Below are positions 8,793-17,935 of a DNA stretch of 64,000 nt, one piece after another (position 1 is the stretch's first letter; the number at the start of each line of letters is the position of its first letter). This DNA is from Paraburkholderia phenazinium (GTDB taxonomy: Bacteria > Pseudomonadota > Gammaproteobacteria > Burkholderiales > Burkholderiaceae). Made by a program: the position numbers and the translations under genes. The notes under the pieces were generated by a model. The model did not search any database, was not told the origin of the DNA, and saw only the letters and a list, made by a program, of their open reading frames with translations. The stretch covers positions 868,001 through 932,000 of the forward strand of contig NZ_FSRM01000002.1 in assembly GCF_900141745.1 (NCBI RefSeq). Reading direction: 5' to 3'.

Positions 8793-9152
8793 ATGATCAC
8801 GATCTATCACAACCCCCGCTGCTCCAAGTCACGAGCTGCAGTCGACCTGATCACCAACAGCCTCAACGTCGCAAGCGAGCCCATAGAGATCGTGGAATAT
8901 CTGAAGCACCCGCTATCCTCCGCGCAACTGAAAACACTGAACGCAATGCTCGGTTGCCCCGTCCGCGAAATGCTGCGTAACTCCGAGAGCGTCTACGAAG
9001 AACTCGACCTTGACCGCACCGACCTCTCCGACGATCAGTTATACGAAGCGATTGAAAAACACCCCATCCTGATGCAGCGTCCCGTCGTCGTTCGCAATGG
9101 TCGAGCGATCATCGGACGGCCACCCGAGAACGTCGAACCGTTGTTCATCTGA
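8793..9152 (+). CDS. arsC: ArsC-family thiol reductase (arsenate reductase, glutaredoxin type)
   Basis: A protein of 119 residues with the thioredoxin-like ArsC fold. The single active cysteine is Cys10 in NPRCSKSR, and the C-terminal signature RPVVVRNGRAIIGRPPENV is typical of the family. In known members the cysteine attacks arsenate and glutaredoxin/glutathione resolves it. No arsenite pump or ArsR regulator is nearby, so a role in arsenic resistance is not supported by context; a YffB/Spx-like general reductase is an alternative. The ATG at 8793 is chosen because residues upstream of it read as low-complexity, non-family sequence. Confidence 0.85.
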   Translation: MITIYHNPRCSKSRAAVDLITNSLNVASEPIEIVEYLKHPLSSAQLKTLNAMLGCPVREMLRNSESVYEELDLDRTDLSDDQLYEAIEKHPILMQRPVVVRNGRAIIGRPPENVEPLFI

Positions 9153-9258
9153 ATCCCTCACTTACGCCCGGCTCCGCTACGCCGAACCGCTGACGCCCGC
9201 TACAATCGCCGTCATCCGCGCGTGGCCGCGGAGGCGTCAATCAACACAAAGGGACATC

Positions 9259-10635
9259 GTGCATTTACCGACAACACTCGCGCCGTGGTCGCCCCACGAC
9301 ACCCAACTGATCCTGTCGTGCGTACTAGGGCTTGCGCTGATCATCGTCTTTATCAGTGCGCTCAAACTGGCACCGTTCCTGTCGATACTGGTCGGCACGT
9401 TTGCTGCCGGGTTTGCCGCCGGCCTGCCGCTCGAAGCGGTGGCAGGTGCTTTCAGCAAGGGAGCGGGCGCGCTGCTTGGAGATGTGGGGATCATCATCGC
9501 GCTGGGGGCGATGCTCGGCGCGTTGATGGCCGAGTCCGGCGCAGCGGACCGGCTCGTCTCGACCATCCTCAAGCACTCCACGCCGCGCTCACTGCCGTGG
9601 ATGATGGCCCTGGTGGCGATCATCATCGGGATGCCGCTGTTTTTTGAAGTGGGACTGGTGATGATGGTGCCGATCATCTTCGTGATGGCGCGGCGCTCCC
9701 AGCAGCCGATCCTGCGCATCGCAATTCCCGCCCTCGCCGGCATGACCACGTTGCACGCGTTGCTGCCGCCGCACCCAGGTCCGTTGATCGCCGTCAGCGC
9801 CCTGCACGCGGATCTCGGCCTGACACTTGGGTTGGGTCTGATCGTCGCCATTCCGGCGGTGATTTTGGCCGGACCGCTCTACGGCATCTGGTTGTCCGGG
9901 CGAATGGACGTGGCCGAGCCGGAGGAAATGGGCAAACTGTTCTCCGCGCAGACCGATACGGCCGAACCGCCCAGCTTCGCCATTTCGCTGATCACGATCC
10001 TGTTGCCCGTCATTTTGATGTTAGGGCGCACCGTCGCGAAACTCGCGCTGCAACCGGAAACGTTCCTCTTTAACGCGCTTAATTTTCTTGGCGAGCCGCT
10101 AATTGCCCTCGGGCTCACGGTGCTGTTCGCCATCGTGGCGCTCGGCTGGTCGCGAGGCATGCCGCGCGACCGCGTGAGCGGCATCCTGCGCAAAAGCTTG
10201 CCGCCGATCGCGGCGCTGCTTCTGACCATCGGCGCAGGTGGAGGACTCAAGCAGGCGCTCGTGGTCGCGGGCATCAGCACGACTATCGGCAAGATCGCGG
10301 TCGGCGCGCACCTGCCTTTAATCCTGCTCGCCTGGCTGATCGCCGTCGCGTTGCGCCAGGCCACCGGCTCGGCCACCGTCGCCACGACGACGACGGCCGG
10401 TATCGTCGCGCCGGTCGTCATCGGCCTCAGCCCGACGCACAATTCGCTGCTGGCGCTCGCTATCGGCGCGGGTTCGGTGTTCTTCTGCCACGTGAACGAT
10501 GCAGGTTTCTGGATGGTGCGTGAATATTTCGGATTGAAACTCAAGCAGACCGTTTTCGTCTGGTCGATCCTGCAGACTATTGTGTCGGTGGTTGGACTCG
10601 CGCTGACGCTCTTGATGTGGAGTGTCCTGACCTAA
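9259..10635 (+). CDS. gntP: GntP-family gluconate/organic acid permease
   Basis: An integral membrane permease of 458 residues with about 12-14 hydrophobic segments. The GntP-family text includes LEAVAGAFSKGAGALLGDVGIIIALGAM (read in two parts), HALLPPHPGPL near the middle and ATGSATVATTTTAGIVAP late in the protein. Family members take up gluconate and similar sugar acids by proton symport. The start is a GTG at 9259 preceded by AAAGGGA. The in-frame sequence upstream is Arg-rich and unlike a permease N-terminus. No gluconokinase or regulator lies beside it, so the substrate remains open. Confidence 0.88.
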   Translation: MHLPTTLAPWSPHDTQLILSCVLGLALIIVFISALKLAPFLSILVGTFAAGFAAGLPLEAVAGAFSKGAGALLGDVGIIIALGAMLGALMAESGAADRLVSTILKHSTPRSLPWMMALVAIIIGMPLFFEVGLVMMVPIIFVMARRSQQPILRIAIPALAGMTTLHALLPPHPGPLIAVSALHADLGLTLGLGLIVAIPAVILAGPLYGIWLSGRMDVAEPEEMGKLFSAQTDTAEPPSFAISLITILLPVILMLGRTVAKLALQPETFLFNALNFLGEPLIALGLTVLFAIVALGWSRGMPRDRVSGILRKSLPPIAALLLTIGAGGGLKQALVVAGISTTIGKIAVGAHLPLILLAWLIAVALRQATGSATVATTTTAGIVAPVVIGLSPTHNSLLALAIGAGSVFFCHVNDAGFWMVREYFGLKLKQTVFVWSILQTIVSVVGLALTLLMWSVLT

Positions 10636-10792
10636 GCCGGATCGCTACCGCGTCCACACGCCGTGGCAGTACCTTGGTACCCGCCTGCCGCAGGATGGGC
10701 ACCTCGCCTGCCCTGCAGCAGCACCTACACTGTCTCGTATCGAAGGGCGCAGCGAACGCGCCTTTTTCTTTCTCTCAACGTGGGAGCATGCG

Positions 10793-11083
10793 ATGCTGGA
10801 ACTGAGACCGTCCTGTGAAGGATGTGGCAAGTCATTGCCGCCCAATGCGCCCGACGCGATGATCTGTAGTTACGAGTGCACCTTCTGCGAAAATTGCGCG
10901 CTAGGCACGCTCGACAACGTGTGTCCGAATTGCGGCGGCAATTTCCAGCCCCGGCCCATCCGTCCGCGCGCGATGCTCGCCAAAAATCCCGCAGGCGCGC
11001 AGCGGCATTCTGTACACATCAACGAAGCCGGCCACGCGGCCTTTCTCGAACGGTATCGCGCGATCCCGCCCGGCGAGCGCTAA
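10793..11083 (+). CDS. Small zinc-ribbon protein of the DUF1272 type
   Basis: A protein of 96 residues dominated by cysteine pairs: CEGCG, ICSYECTFCENC and VCPNCGG within the first 45 residues. The pattern matches DUF1272, a small protein family likely to bind zinc with no established function. The C-terminal half is basic with an HSVHINEAGH stretch. It is convergent with the anti-sigma/sigma pair, 25 bases from it, and probably independent of it. Confidence 0.8.
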   Translation: MLELRPSCEGCGKSLPPNAPDAMICSYECTFCENCALGTLDNVCPNCGGNFQPRPIRPRAMLAKNPAGAQRHSVHINEAGHAAFLERYRAIPPGER

Positions 11084-11108
11084 TCCGCTGTGGTCGCTTG
11101 CCGGCGCG

Positions 11109-11318
11109 TCAATCGTCAGAATGGACCTCGCCGGCTCCATCGAGCCCGCTTAACTCGCGCGACGCCGTCCGCAGCAAACTGATTTGTTTGCGGTAGTTGC
11201 GGCAGCCGCTGCAGATCGGAAGATGCAGGCCGACCGCGATCCACTCGCCGGCCTTCAATGGCCGATCGAGCGCGTCGGATAGCAGCCGCGTGATGTGCTT
11301 ACATTTCCCCATTCGCAT
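11109..11318 (-). CDS. Small zinc-finger anti-sigma factor (zf-HC2)
   Basis: A protein of 69 residues with the HxxxCxxC zinc motif of anti-sigma factors (His32, Cys36, Cys39 in LHLPICSGC) plus Cys6 near the start. There is no membrane segment, so it should act in the cytoplasm. It overlaps the end of the ECF sigma gene by 20 bases, implying translational coupling. The family sequesters its partner sigma factor and often releases it upon oxidative or metal stress. Confidence 0.85.
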   Translation of the reverse strand: MRMGKCKHITRLLSDALDRPLKAGEWIAVGLHLPICSGCRNYRKQISLLRTASRELSGLDGAGEVHSDD

Positions 11319-11907
11319 CTTCTCCGGAAAGGCCCTTTTCGGTCAGGCAGGTGCGCAGCCGTAGCCGTGCGCGATACATCAGGACGCTGCAGTGATTGGC
11401 GGTTATCTGCAATTCAGTACATGTCTCTTCAGTGTCCAGATCGAGGAATTCGCGCATCATGAACACACGGCCGATATGTTCCGGCAGATGATCGAGGCAC
11501 ATCTCGAAGAGCTGCCAGAATTGCTGCTGGCGTAGCGCGGTCTCGGGCGTCGGCCATAGACGCGGTTTGGCCTCTTTCGACCAGTGGCCGTTGTCCTTGA
11601 AAAGCTCGCGGTCGAGCAACGCTTCGTCGTCGAGTTCGGAGTCGAGCGCTGACAGGTTCACCGTGCGTTTGCGGGCGCGCAGGGTGTCGACCAGTTTGTG
11701 CCGCAAGATCCCGAACACCCACGTCTTGTGCTCCGATTGCGCGGCGAATCGATCCGCTTGCGACCACGCCGCGGCGAGCGCTTCCTGGACGGCGTCTTCG
11801 GCGGCGGCTGCATCGCGCAACTGCAGTCGGGCGAAGCGCAACAGATCGCGCCGCAGTTGCGTCAGATAAACCGGGTCGTCGAAACCCCGCTCCGCCGTTT
11901 GCCTCAT
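11299..11907 (-). CDS. ECF RNA polymerase sigma factor
   Basis: A sigma-70 family protein of 202 residues with region 2 (LRRDLLRFARLQLRD then AAEDAVQEALAAAW, and KTWVFGILRHKLVD) and region 4 (LPEHIGRVFMMREFLDLDTEETCTEL, read in parts). An acidic linker of about 50 residues separates them. The ATG at 11907 follows a GTGGGA ribosome-binding site; an in-frame TTG further up is less likely. It is co-transcribed with the overlapping anti-sigma gene. Targets cannot be read here, and the 670 bases upstream probably hold its autoregulated promoter. Confidence 0.9.
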   Translation of the reverse strand: MRQTAERGFDDPVYLTQLRRDLLRFARLQLRDAAAAEDAVQEALAAAWSQADRFAAQSEHKTWVFGILRHKLVDTLRARKRTVNLSALDSELDDEALLDRELFKDNGHWSKEAKPRLWPTPETALRQQQFWQLFEMCLDHLPEHIGRVFMMREFLDLDTEETCTELQITANHCSVLMYRARLRLRTCLTEKGLSGEDANGEM

Positions 11908-12575
11908 GCCCGGTCCCACCGCCGTACGGCGTCCGGGCAAGCGTCAACTGAATCCCCAATCGGGCCCGGCGCCGCTTTAACGCGTCTGTTCGGACGCGCT
12001 GCAAGATCGATGGTGTTCATGTGTGGATATTTGGGGTATCGAAGATGGGGCGTGGCGCTCATCTTCGCGCTCGCTCCTGCTGTAGCAGACGGAAGTTCAG
12101 CATGGATTTGCCTGCAGCGGCGACGTAAACACAGATAAGTCGGTAAAAGCGCGCGTTTATGACAGCGGTATCGGCAATATTGAATGTTTTCTCTTTGAAC
12201 GGGGCGCTCGAACATTTTCGCCGCGAGGCAACGATCCTCGCGCGGTCCGCCACCATTCAAATGTCCCGCGTCATTTGGGTGCATACGTGCTACAGTGGCT
12301 CAACCGCTTGTTGATCTCTCGCGCGCTTGCGCCGACCCCCTCACGTCTTCGCTTTATCGCGCTTCCCGGATCGATCAGGATCCCTCTTTAAGTCACTACG
12401 CGTGGCCGCTGCTCCAACGTAACGGAGGCGACCTTCGTTTGCGCGTATCGACATCCCTGCGCCAGTCGCAGAACCGTTTGCCGCAGAAACCGCAGTCGTG
12501 TGTTGTGAGTCGCGCAAAAGGCGGCGTCCATACCGCGATCGCCACCCGGCAAACCACTTACGGGAGACAACTACC
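11908..12575. other. Gene-free divergent region
   Basis: It separates the ECF sigma gene (minus) from the small unknown gene at 12576 (plus). Open frames in it lack ribosome-binding sites and family features. The segment 12,120-12,300 is locally A+T-richer and may carry the divergent promoters; I could not assign -35/-10 elements with confidence. Confidence 0.35.
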
Positions 12576-12860
12576 ATGAACAACATCATCAGAAGCTACC
12601 GCGGACTCGAGATTTATCCGTTGGTTTATCCGCATCAGCCTCGGGGAGCAAACGGCACGCGTCACTACGATGCGGGTTTCGATGCCGCGGTGAAGATCTG
12701 CCGGCGCGGCAAGGACGACACGATGACGACGAGCCGCGTATTTCGCGTGCCAAGCCGCTCGCCCTTCGGCACGACGGGCGATGCGCGGATGGCCTCGGCA
12801 AGTCACGCGGAACAGGTCATTGACGGCATGATTGCCGGCCAGTCGATCGTCGGGTTGTGA
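12576..12860 (+). CDS. Uncharacterised small basic protein
   Basis: A protein of 94 residues beginning MNNIIRSYRG, preceded by GGGAGA at good spacing. It is soluble, with no signal peptide or membrane segment, and contains RHYDAGFDAAVKICRRG and a Ser/Arg-rich middle. Coding third positions are normal for the genome. It overlaps the next gene by a GTGA junction, so the two are co-translated. I do not recognise a function. Confidence 0.65.
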   Translation: MNNIIRSYRGLEIYPLVYPHQPRGANGTRHYDAGFDAAVKICRRGKDDTMTTSRVFRVPSRSPFGTTGDARMASASHAEQVIDGMIAGQSIVGL

Positions 12861-13147
12861 ACGGCGTCCCGATGGCCTATTCCACTACCACCGCCCGGCG
12901 CCAGCCGCTACAAGACCAGCCGGATCGCCCTGGCCGGGAGAATTATCACGTTGCGGTATCGTCGCGCCGTACGTCGAGCGGGACTGTGCCGACGCTTAAG
13001 GTCACACGTTTGAGCGATGGGCGGGCGATCTACCCGTTCCAGGGGCATGCGGACATGCCGTTTTTCGAAGACGCACAAGCTGCGGAACTGTACGCGCAAA
13101 CGTACGGCTTGCAGCTTGTAGATGGGGATATCGCCGTACCGGAGTAA
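12857..13147 (+). CDS. Uncharacterised small protein, coupled to the preceding gene
   Basis: A protein of 96 residues from a GTG overlapping the upstream stop codon; an ATG at 12872 (MAYSTTTARR) is an alternative start. The text LKVTRLSDGRAIYPFQG followed by an acidic PFFEDAQAAELYAQTYG segment looks like a small alpha/beta domain. I recall similar small proteins in Burkholderia genomes but no function. The pair with the upstream gene suggests one two-protein unit. Confidence 0.6.
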   Translation: MNGVPMAYSTTTARRQPLQDQPDRPGRENYHVAVSSRRTSSGTVPTLKVTRLSDGRAIYPFQGHADMPFFEDAQAAELYAQTYGLQLVDGDIAVPE

Positions 13148-13320
13148 CCGCAGGCGAAAGAACAGACGCTATTCCGGCGTCTTGCGGGTTGTCGGCGTGA
13201 CCGGACGATAGCGCCATTTTTCCGCTCCGTCGCACTACCGCGCCACGCTCCGACAGCGGCCATTTGCCTTAATTCGTCTCAGACCGGAGACGTGCTTGAC
13301 TGCAAAGGCAAAACCTCCAC

Positions 13321-13381
13321 TTATCCACAAGGTTATTCAGCGAAATTGTGGATAACTTTGGAGGCCGCAGGGTTATCCACC
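13321..13381. other. Cluster of three DnaA boxes
   Basis: TTATCCACA at 13321-13329, its reverse complement TGTGGATAA at 13347-13355 and TTATCCACC at 13373-13381, all within 61 bases of gene-free DNA. The first two are perfect consensus boxes and the third differs at its last base. Centre-to-centre spacing is 26 bases in both intervals. It could be a DnaA-titrating or secondary origin element of this replicon. Confidence 0.7.
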
Positions 13382-13409
13382 GCAACCTCCCGCGAAGCGC
13401 CTTCACGCG

Positions 13410-14342
13410 TCACACGTGATGGTGTCCCGTCACGCGATCCCAGCCATGCCGCACCGCTGCCTTGAACCGTTCCCACGTATCGGTCGCGGCCGGTGACGTG
13501 GTTTCCCAGTGGCGCCGGGCTTCCGGCTCGACGTCGTCCCAGGGGCGGTCGCGAAAGCGCGCGTCATGGGCAATCGTCGCGCCGTAGCGATACGCGGGCA
13601 CGTAGTCTTCGTAGCGAGCTTCCTCGCTCGCGTACTGCTCGTCGTAATGATTGCGGAAGTCTTCTTCATACTCGAGAAACTCGTCCGGAATCGTCTCGCC
13701 TTCGATGGGTTCCGGGCGTCGCGCGGCGGGCGCCACATCGACCGGCGTGAACACGGCGCCAAACCCCGGCGCGCTGCCAGCGGCAATGGTGTTGAGCGTG
13801 GCCGCTTCGCTGAGTGGCCGCGCCGTCAAAGGCTCGTCGACTAGCGGGTCGGCAGGCACGGGCGGCACGCCTCGCCGTGGATCTCCCGGGGCGACGCTCG
13901 CAGAGGGCGGCGTATTGACGCCGCCTATGCCGAGTTCGTCGAGTACCGAGTTTTCCCGGCGGGCGGCCGGTTCGTCCCGTTCTGTGTCCCAGCCCGGTTG
14001 GCGTTCACCGATGTCGGTGGCGCCCAGCCGTGCCAGGGTGCTACTGGCGAGCTCCGCGTGCGACTCGCTGGCAGCGTTGACGCAAACCAGCACCGCACCG
14101 CGGCGCACGGCGTCGGTATATCGCTCTGCCTCCGGCGCGCGCGGCTCCTTGGCAAACAGGCTGGAGATGAAGCGCTCGATATTGGCCAGCACGCCGGCGT
14201 TTTCGACTGCGTCGGTCGCAGAGGGCACCGGGTTGGCCTGCAACTCGATGGCGTCATAGGCGAAACCCGTTTGCACGAGCGTGTCGCGCGCGCTCTCCGC
14301 CTGGGCGTAAGTGCCGAATAAACCAATCACGGTATGTCGCAT
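13410..14342 (-). CDS. Hypothetical acidic protein with a stress-protein-like N-terminal domain
   Basis: A protein of 310 residues. The N-terminal 110 residues (MRHTVIGLFGTYAQAESARDTL) look like the ferredoxin-like fold found in general stress protein/YflT-type domains. The middle is Pro/Ala-rich and low-complexity. The C-terminal 90 residues hold a Tyr/Glu/Asp-rich repeat-like segment and a helix (TWERFKAAVRHGWDRVTG) as in YsnF/AvaK-associated proteins. The ATG at 14342 has GGGAG upstream. There is no signal peptide. A role in stress or envelope protection is only suggested by resemblance. Confidence 0.7.
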   Translation of the reverse strand: MRHTVIGLFGTYAQAESARDTLVQTGFAYDAIELQANPVPSATDAVENAGVLANIERFISSLFAKEPRAPEAERYTDAVRRGAVLVCVNAASESHAELASSTLARLGATDIGERQPGWDTERDEPAARRENSVLDELGIGGVNTPPSASVAPGDPRRGVPPVPADPLVDEPLTARPLSEAATLNTIAAGSAPGFGAVFTPVDVAPAARRPEPIEGETIPDEFLEYEEDFRNHYDEQYASEEARYEDYVPAYRYGATIAHDARFRDRPWDDVEPEARRHWETTSPAATDTWERFKAAVRHGWDRVTGHHHV

Positions 14343-14611
14343 GGCTGTCTCCCTACGTTTTACTGACGGCCGCCGCGATAGCGCGGAGCCTTCTACTGGT
14401 CGAGACGCGCAACGATCGTGCCGGACCCTCACGCAGCGTCAGGCGGCGCGTCTGCACAGCCATGTGCCACGTGGGTTAGCGAGTTAGAGGCGGAGGCCGG
14501 CAGCCTGGCAAGGCGCTTCTTTTACAACAACTGGTAATTCGGGCCGTGCGTGCTGCGCTGCCGAAAATTCAAAGTCCCGCGTACCCAGCGTCGAAACCCG
14601 CCGTAACACGG

Positions 14612-16879
14612 TCAATTCGCGGAATGCGCACTGTTCTGTGCCAGATCGTGCTGGATATCCTGCAGCAGCTTGTCGAGGAGGGCGATATCGAACGGTTTGG
14701 ACAGTACCCGAACGTCGACATGTCGTGCGCGGTCGAGTTCTTCCGCATAACCGGTCACGAGAATGACTGGCAGGCGGGTTTCGAAGGCCTGAACCGCTTC
14801 GGCCAGGTCGATACCGTTTGTCGTACCGGGCATATGGATGTCGGAGATCACCAGGTCGAACGGCAGCGGATCGCCGGTGCGCTTCTGCCTGGCGTGCGCT
14901 TCGTCGAACAGGCGCAGCGCGGTATCCGCGTTGAACACGCAGGTGACCTGGTGGCCCATCATCTGCAGCAAGGCTTCGGTGCCGGCGGCGACCTCGTCGT
15001 TGTCTTCGACCAGCAGGATGCGCAAGCCTTGCGGCGTGCCCGTGTCTTCGACGTTCGGCTCGACGGGGCGTTCGACCTCCGGCAGCGCCGCGGCGCGCGG
15101 CAGGTACAGCCGCACCGAGGTGCCCGCGCCGATCGCGCTGTCGATCGCGGCGAGGCCGCCCGAGCGCTCGCAAAATGCGAACACCTGCGGCAAGCCCAAG
15201 CCGGTGCCCATGCCTTTCGGCTTGGTCGTGAAGAGCGGCTCAAAGGCCCGGGCGAGTACGTCCGGCGGCATGCCGACACCGGTATCCTCGAGCGAGAGTT
15301 GCACGAAATCGCCCGTCAGCGGAAAGCCGTCTTCATGACGGAAGGTAATGTTGGCTGCCCGGACGGTGAAGCGGCCGCCGTTGGGCATGGCGTCGCGCGC
15401 GTTGACGGCGAGATTGATCAGCGCCAGTTCGAGTTCTGCGACGTCCACGCGCATCGGCCAGACGTCGGTGCCGATGTCCATCACGAGCGAAACTTTTGCG
15501 CCCAGCGACGCGCGCAGCAATTCGCGACAGGCCGGCAGCCAGCGCTCGACGGCGAGCGTCTCGTTGCGCAACGGCTGCTTGCGCGCCACGCCGAGCAGCT
15601 GGCGCGTGAGCGACTGACCGCTCTTGAGCGCCCGCTCGATGGCGGAGAGCTCGCGATCGAGCCCCGGCGCGCCGCGCCGCCGCGCGATCTGCACATTCGC
15701 CGAGACGATCATCAGCAGGTTGTTGAAGTCGTGCGCGACGCTGCCCACCAGATTGCCGAGCGCTTCCATCTTGCGCGACTGCCGATAGGCGGATTCGATC
15801 GAGCGCCGCATCGAAGCCTCGGCCTGCCAGCGCTCCCACGCTTCCTCTTCCGCACCGAGACGCCGCAGCGACAACCAGATCACGCACCACAGCACGATGG
15901 ATGGCGTGAACATCGACAGGATCAGCACACTCAGATGGCGGTACCAGGCCGCCCAGATCGCCGACGTGCGGTAGCCGCACGACACGTAGACCGGATAGGC
16001 GCCGACGCGCCGGTACGCCACGATCAGGTTGTCGTTGGCGAACACCGAGTGCAGCCGGACCACGCCGGCGTGGCTGCCTTGAGCCAAGGCTTGGCTGAGC
16101 TGCGTGTGGGGCGTGATCATGGCCGGCTGGCCAGGCGCCGGCGGGTAATGGGCGAGAACCGAGCCGTCGGCGCGGGTCAGGCTCATGGTCATCGGCGTAT
16201 TGGTGCCGCCGAGCAGTTCCTGATAGAAGGCGATGAAGTAGCCCGGCCGTAAGGCGACCGAGACCACCCCGGCGAAGCCGCCGTCAGCGTTGCGCCGCGC
16301 GACGCCCGTGTTGAACACACTTTCGCCGGCAACCTGGCCGACCATATCCTTCGAGACGTGTTCGAGTACCTTGCCGTCGCGAATGCCGGTGAAGTCGTCG
16401 CGGTTAGCGATCGACACGGCTGGGGGCGGATTGAACCGGCTGCTCGCGAGGAGCGAGCCGTCCTCGCCGAAAATCGACACCGCTGCGACCTGGGGGTAAC
16501 CGCCGCCCATGGTGCGTAGCTTGTCATGGATCTGCGCTTCGTCCGCGCGAATACCGTTGTCGTCGAGGCCCTGCACCAGATCGACGACGCGCGCGTCGAG
16601 CGCTTCGTTCATGTCGAACACTTTCAGCGCGTGTTCTTCTCCGACGCGCACCGTGTGCACCGTCAGATCGGTGGCGTCGGCTTCGCGGGCGTGCAGATCG
16701 CTGACGGCCATGGCCGCTACGTAGACGCACGGTAGCACGATCGCCGCGATCAGCAGGGCGATCAGCGTCATGCGCCGGACGTGGAAATTCTGCTCCGGGA
16801 CGACCGGGAACAGCGCCTCGTCTTCGCGTTCAGCGGAGAGGCGACTCGCGTCGCGCGGGTCGGACCGGTCGGATGTCAT
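14612..16879 (-). CDS. Membrane-bound hybrid sensor histidine kinase with receiver domain
   Basis: A protein of 755 residues. One membrane segment lies at about 37-60 and another at about 315-338, flanking a periplasmic Cache-like sensor region of roughly 250 residues. The phosphoacceptor is His383 (VAHDFNNLL). The ATPase domain shows the N box with Asn493 and EDTGVGMP near 531-538, then GTGLGLP. The C-terminal receiver domain (620-745) has Glu625/Asp626, the phosphorylation site Asp680 (ISDIHMPG), Thr709 and Lys728. A separate output regulator is not adjacent; the CheY-like gene lies divergently 690 bases away. The signal is unknown. Confidence 0.92.
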   Translation of the reverse strand: MTSDRSDPRDASRLSAEREDEALFPVVPEQNFHVRRMTLIALLIAAIVLPCVYVAAMAVSDLHAREADATDLTVHTVRVGEEHALKVFDMNEALDARVVDLVQGLDDNGIRADEAQIHDKLRTMGGGYPQVAAVSIFGEDGSLLASSRFNPPPAVSIANRDDFTGIRDGKVLEHVSKDMVGQVAGESVFNTGVARRNADGGFAGVVSVALRPGYFIAFYQELLGGTNTPMTMSLTRADGSVLAHYPPAPGQPAMITPHTQLSQALAQGSHAGVVRLHSVFANDNLIVAYRRVGAYPVYVSCGYRTSAIWAAWYRHLSVLILSMFTPSIVLWCVIWLSLRRLGAEEEAWERWQAEASMRRSIESAYRQSRKMEALGNLVGSVAHDFNNLLMIVSANVQIARRRGAPGLDRELSAIERALKSGQSLTRQLLGVARKQPLRNETLAVERWLPACRELLRASLGAKVSLVMDIGTDVWPMRVDVAELELALINLAVNARDAMPNGGRFTVRAANITFRHEDGFPLTGDFVQLSLEDTGVGMPPDVLARAFEPLFTTKPKGMGTGLGLPQVFAFCERSGGLAAIDSAIGAGTSVRLYLPRAAALPEVERPVEPNVEDTGTPQGLRILLVEDNDEVAAGTEALLQMMGHQVTCVFNADTALRLFDEAHARQKRTGDPLPFDLVISDIHMPGTTNGIDLAEAVQAFETRLPVILVTGYAEELDRARHVDVRVLSKPFDIALLDKLLQDIQHDLAQNSAHSAN

Positions 16880-17566
16880 CTTTAATACCGCTACTGTCGT
16901 CTGGGACGGAAAACCTTACGCCTACCATCATACGAGAACCCGGAATTTGCCGGGAAGGATTGTCGAAACCGGTAACAATAGACCTCGGGAATGATGCGAA
17001 AGTTTTTTCTCCAAACAGCGAAGAATCCAGAAGCGCAAACGTACACAAAAGCATAAACGGGTCATAGCTTGCGTTTGAGGATATATAAAACCCACAAACT
17101 GTCATATGGCGAGTGATTTCTGTTCGTTAAATCCATATTGGCGAGTTGCCTTTTCGCTGGAATAATTTAAGAATCCTGCCACGATAAAAAGTGCGTCCGC
17201 CATGCTCGGACGTCTTTGCCGCGAGGGCCAGCCCGAGAACGCATTGCTAGCGTGACGGAGGGAGTTCGCGGAAACGCGCGCGACAGGCTGGGGTACGCCT
17301 TCATCCATTCGGCCGCGCAGAACCACCTTTGGGGTAGGCTCGAACATGCCGGTCATCGCTATCGTCCCGCGTGCGCACGCGCGCATCCGCATCGTTCCCA
17401 TCGCACGCGCAACTGCGTGTGCCGTCCCTTGCTGTTCGTCATTCACGCAATTGGTAGTCCCGCTCGCGTCGAGGCATGCTTCGGCCGGTCTGTGTCCGGG
17501 CCGCTAAAGAAACTTTGATCCAGGCCGTTAATCCGACCGAGCCCATTCCGTTTTCACCCTCCCGCC
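16880..17566. other. Divergent intergenic region
   Basis: About 690 bases between the hybrid kinase (minus) and the CheY-like gene (plus), clearly A+T-richer from 16,900 to 17,180. A TATAAA-like element is near 17,084. A minus-strand open frame at 17,102-17,446 has no family features and is rejected as a gene. The region should hold both promoters. Confidence 0.4.
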
Positions 17567-17935
17567 ATGTCATTGCCCATTGTGATCGCCGACGATTCGT
17601 TGCTTGCCCGCAAGGTGCTCACAAAGGCGCTGCCGCCGCAGTGGGATGTGGACGTCAGCTACGCATCCAATGGGCGCGAAGCGCTCTCGCTGTATCGCGA
17701 AGGCAAGGCGTCCGTGATGTTCCTCGACCTGACGATGCCGGACATGACCGGCTATCAGGTGTTGGAGGCGCTGCAGCATGAGGACCTGAACACGTTCGTG
17801 ATCGTCGTGTCGGCCGATGTGCAGCCGATGGCCCAGGCGCGCGTGCGCAGCCTGGGCGCCATTGCCTTCATCGCCAAGCCCGTCACTCCCGAGGCAGTAC
17901 TACCCATCCTCAAGGAGTACGGGTTGTATGAGTGA
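17567..17935 (+). CDS. Single-domain CheY-like response regulator
   Basis: A receiver domain of 122 residues without an output domain. The acidic pocket is Asp9/Asp10, the phosphorylation site is Asp54 (MFLDLTMPD), the switch residue Ser82 and the conserved lysine Lys104 (IAKPVTPE). It overlaps the CheC-like gene by eight bases (ATGAGTGA), so it should be translated with a phosphatase that can dephosphorylate it. It is likely a phosphorelay component for the operon's cyclase or for the neighbouring hybrid kinase rather than for the flagellar motor. Confidence 0.92.
   Translation: MSLPIVIADDSLLARKVLTKALPPQWDVDVSYASNGREALSLYREGKASVMFLDLTMPDMTGYQVLEALQHEDLNTFVIVVSADVQPMAQARVRSLGAIAFIAKPVTPEAVLPILKEYGLYE

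Noticed and set aside
12295..12579. Plus-strand open frame of 94 codons upstream of the small unknown pair
   Set aside because: No ribosome-binding site, Arg/Ser-rich composition, and it overlaps the leader of the gene at 12576.
14546..16252. Long open frame of 568 codons on the plus strand, opposite the hybrid sensor kinase
   Set aside because: The minus-strand frame has all kinase and receiver motifs; the plus-strand frame is His/Arg/Asp-rich shadow text caused by high G+C codon use.
17102..17446. Minus-strand open frame of 114 codons between the kinase and CheY genes
   Set aside because: No family resemblance, no ribosome-binding site, and it lies in the A+T-richer promoter region.
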